A DNA stretch of 37,817 nt from positions 1 to 37,817 of IMG/VR virus record IMGVR_UViG_3300008110_000159, one strand, 5' to 3'. Position numbers and translations under genes: made by a program. Position 1 is the stretch's first letter. Each line of letters begins with the position of its first letter. Source of the DNA: a virus. Of this stretch, positions 37,612 to 37,817 are shown one piece after another. The notes beneath the pieces are model-generated. The model saw only the letters and a program-made list of their open reading frames with translations. It was not told the origin of the DNA and searched no databases.

Positions 37612-37817
37612 TTACTGATCTAAACTGTCTGGATCTGGTATCTCTGGTAATTCATCCAAGTAAATTGTATCTGTATTTGGGTTGTCCCCGTGGCTTTTAT
37701 CTTCATCAGGATCAGTGTAATCTATTTCATTAGTCACATAATCTTTGTTTTTATAAGCATTTGGCTTAATAGATGAACCTACCCAGGGTGAATTAGCATA
37801 GTCTCCCGCATTAATAC
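37612..37817 (-). CDS. C-terminal part of a gene running off the right edge
   Basis: On the minus strand one frame is open from the right edge to TAA (37614-37612) and gives 67 residues: INAGDYANSPWVGSSIKPNA YKNKDYV, then a very acidic tail ending YLDELPEIPDPDSLDQ. The other frames are closed by stops. An acidic C-terminal tail ending in hydrophobic or polar residues recalls SSB-type or chaperone partner tails, but the N-terminal part is missing, so no function is assigned. Confidence 0.65.
   Translation of the reverse strand, partial: INAGDYANSPWVGSSIKPNAYKNKDYVTNEIDYTDPDEDKSHGDNPNTDTIYLDELPEIPDPDSLDQ

Noticed and set aside
1-37817. CRISPR array, integrase, transposon or prophage attachment sites
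   Set aside because: No regularly spaced repeats, no integrase or transposase motifs, and no long terminal repeats were found. The only mobile units seen are the introns and endonuclease genes.

Overview
The window looks like part of a large, AT-rich, lytic double-stranded DNA phage genome, most probably a crAss-like (Crassvirales-type) or related phage of a Bacteroidota host. The reasons are: two long convergent gene blocks; a giant multidomain virion-type protein at the end of one block; a replication block with family B polymerase, TOPRIM primase, DnaB-type helicase, SF2 helicase, annealing protein and candidate SSB; several perfect or near-perfect Bacteroidota promoters (TTTG-N20-TAnnTTTG); and A-rich translation starts without Shine-Dalgarno sites. 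The family assignment is inference from gene content. No integrase, repressor, CRISPR array or tRNA was seen.

Layout. Bases 1-5887 (+ strand) hold the tail end of one gene and a 1938-codon gene for a giant protein with an HExxH zincin motif. A terminator hairpin at 5913-5934 separates it from the opposing minus-strand block. Reading left to right, that block contains: a lipoprotein L,D-transpeptidase-like enzyme; MazG-like pyrophosphohydrolase and dNMP kinase; a DUF932-like protein; DNA polymerase B; a NUMOD1/DUF3820-like protein; a PD-(D/E)XK nuclease; a MoxR-like AAA+ ATPase split by a group I intron; a zincin/VWA protein; a SegE-like GIY-YIG protein; primase; SSB-like and RecT-like proteins; DnaB-type helicase; and a uracil-DNA glycosylase split by a second group I intron. 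From about 26 kb to the right edge lie mostly small genes: one isolated + strand gene, ClpS, a lipoprotein, several zinc-ribbon proteins, a histone-deacetylase-like gene interrupted by an in-frame TGA, a structured noncoding stretch, an SF2 helicase and an HNH protein.

How the genes work together. Most minus-strand genes are joined by ATGA or TAATG overlaps, so they are probably long translationally coupled transcripts punctuated by a few hairpins. Polymerase, primase, helicases, SSB-like, RecT-like, nuclease, UDG and the two nucleotide enzymes form a complete replication, repair and nucleotide-supply set. The MoxR ATPase and VWA/zincin gene are adjacent and probably act as a two-part ATP-driven remodelling machine.

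Most notable points. Two group I introns sit at invariant sites: one between the catalytic Asp and Pro codons of the UDG GQDPYP motif, with an HNH ORF; the other between Walker B and sensor 1 of the MoxR ATPase, with a GIY-YIG ORF that has its own host-type promoter and an almost leaderless start. Others are an HDAC-like enzyme with all catalytic motifs but one in-frame TGA, a phage ClpS, a dnaB leader with three tandem hairpins behind a perfect promoter, an unexplained structured RNA region, and a 24-bp repeat placed exactly at two successive gene junctions.
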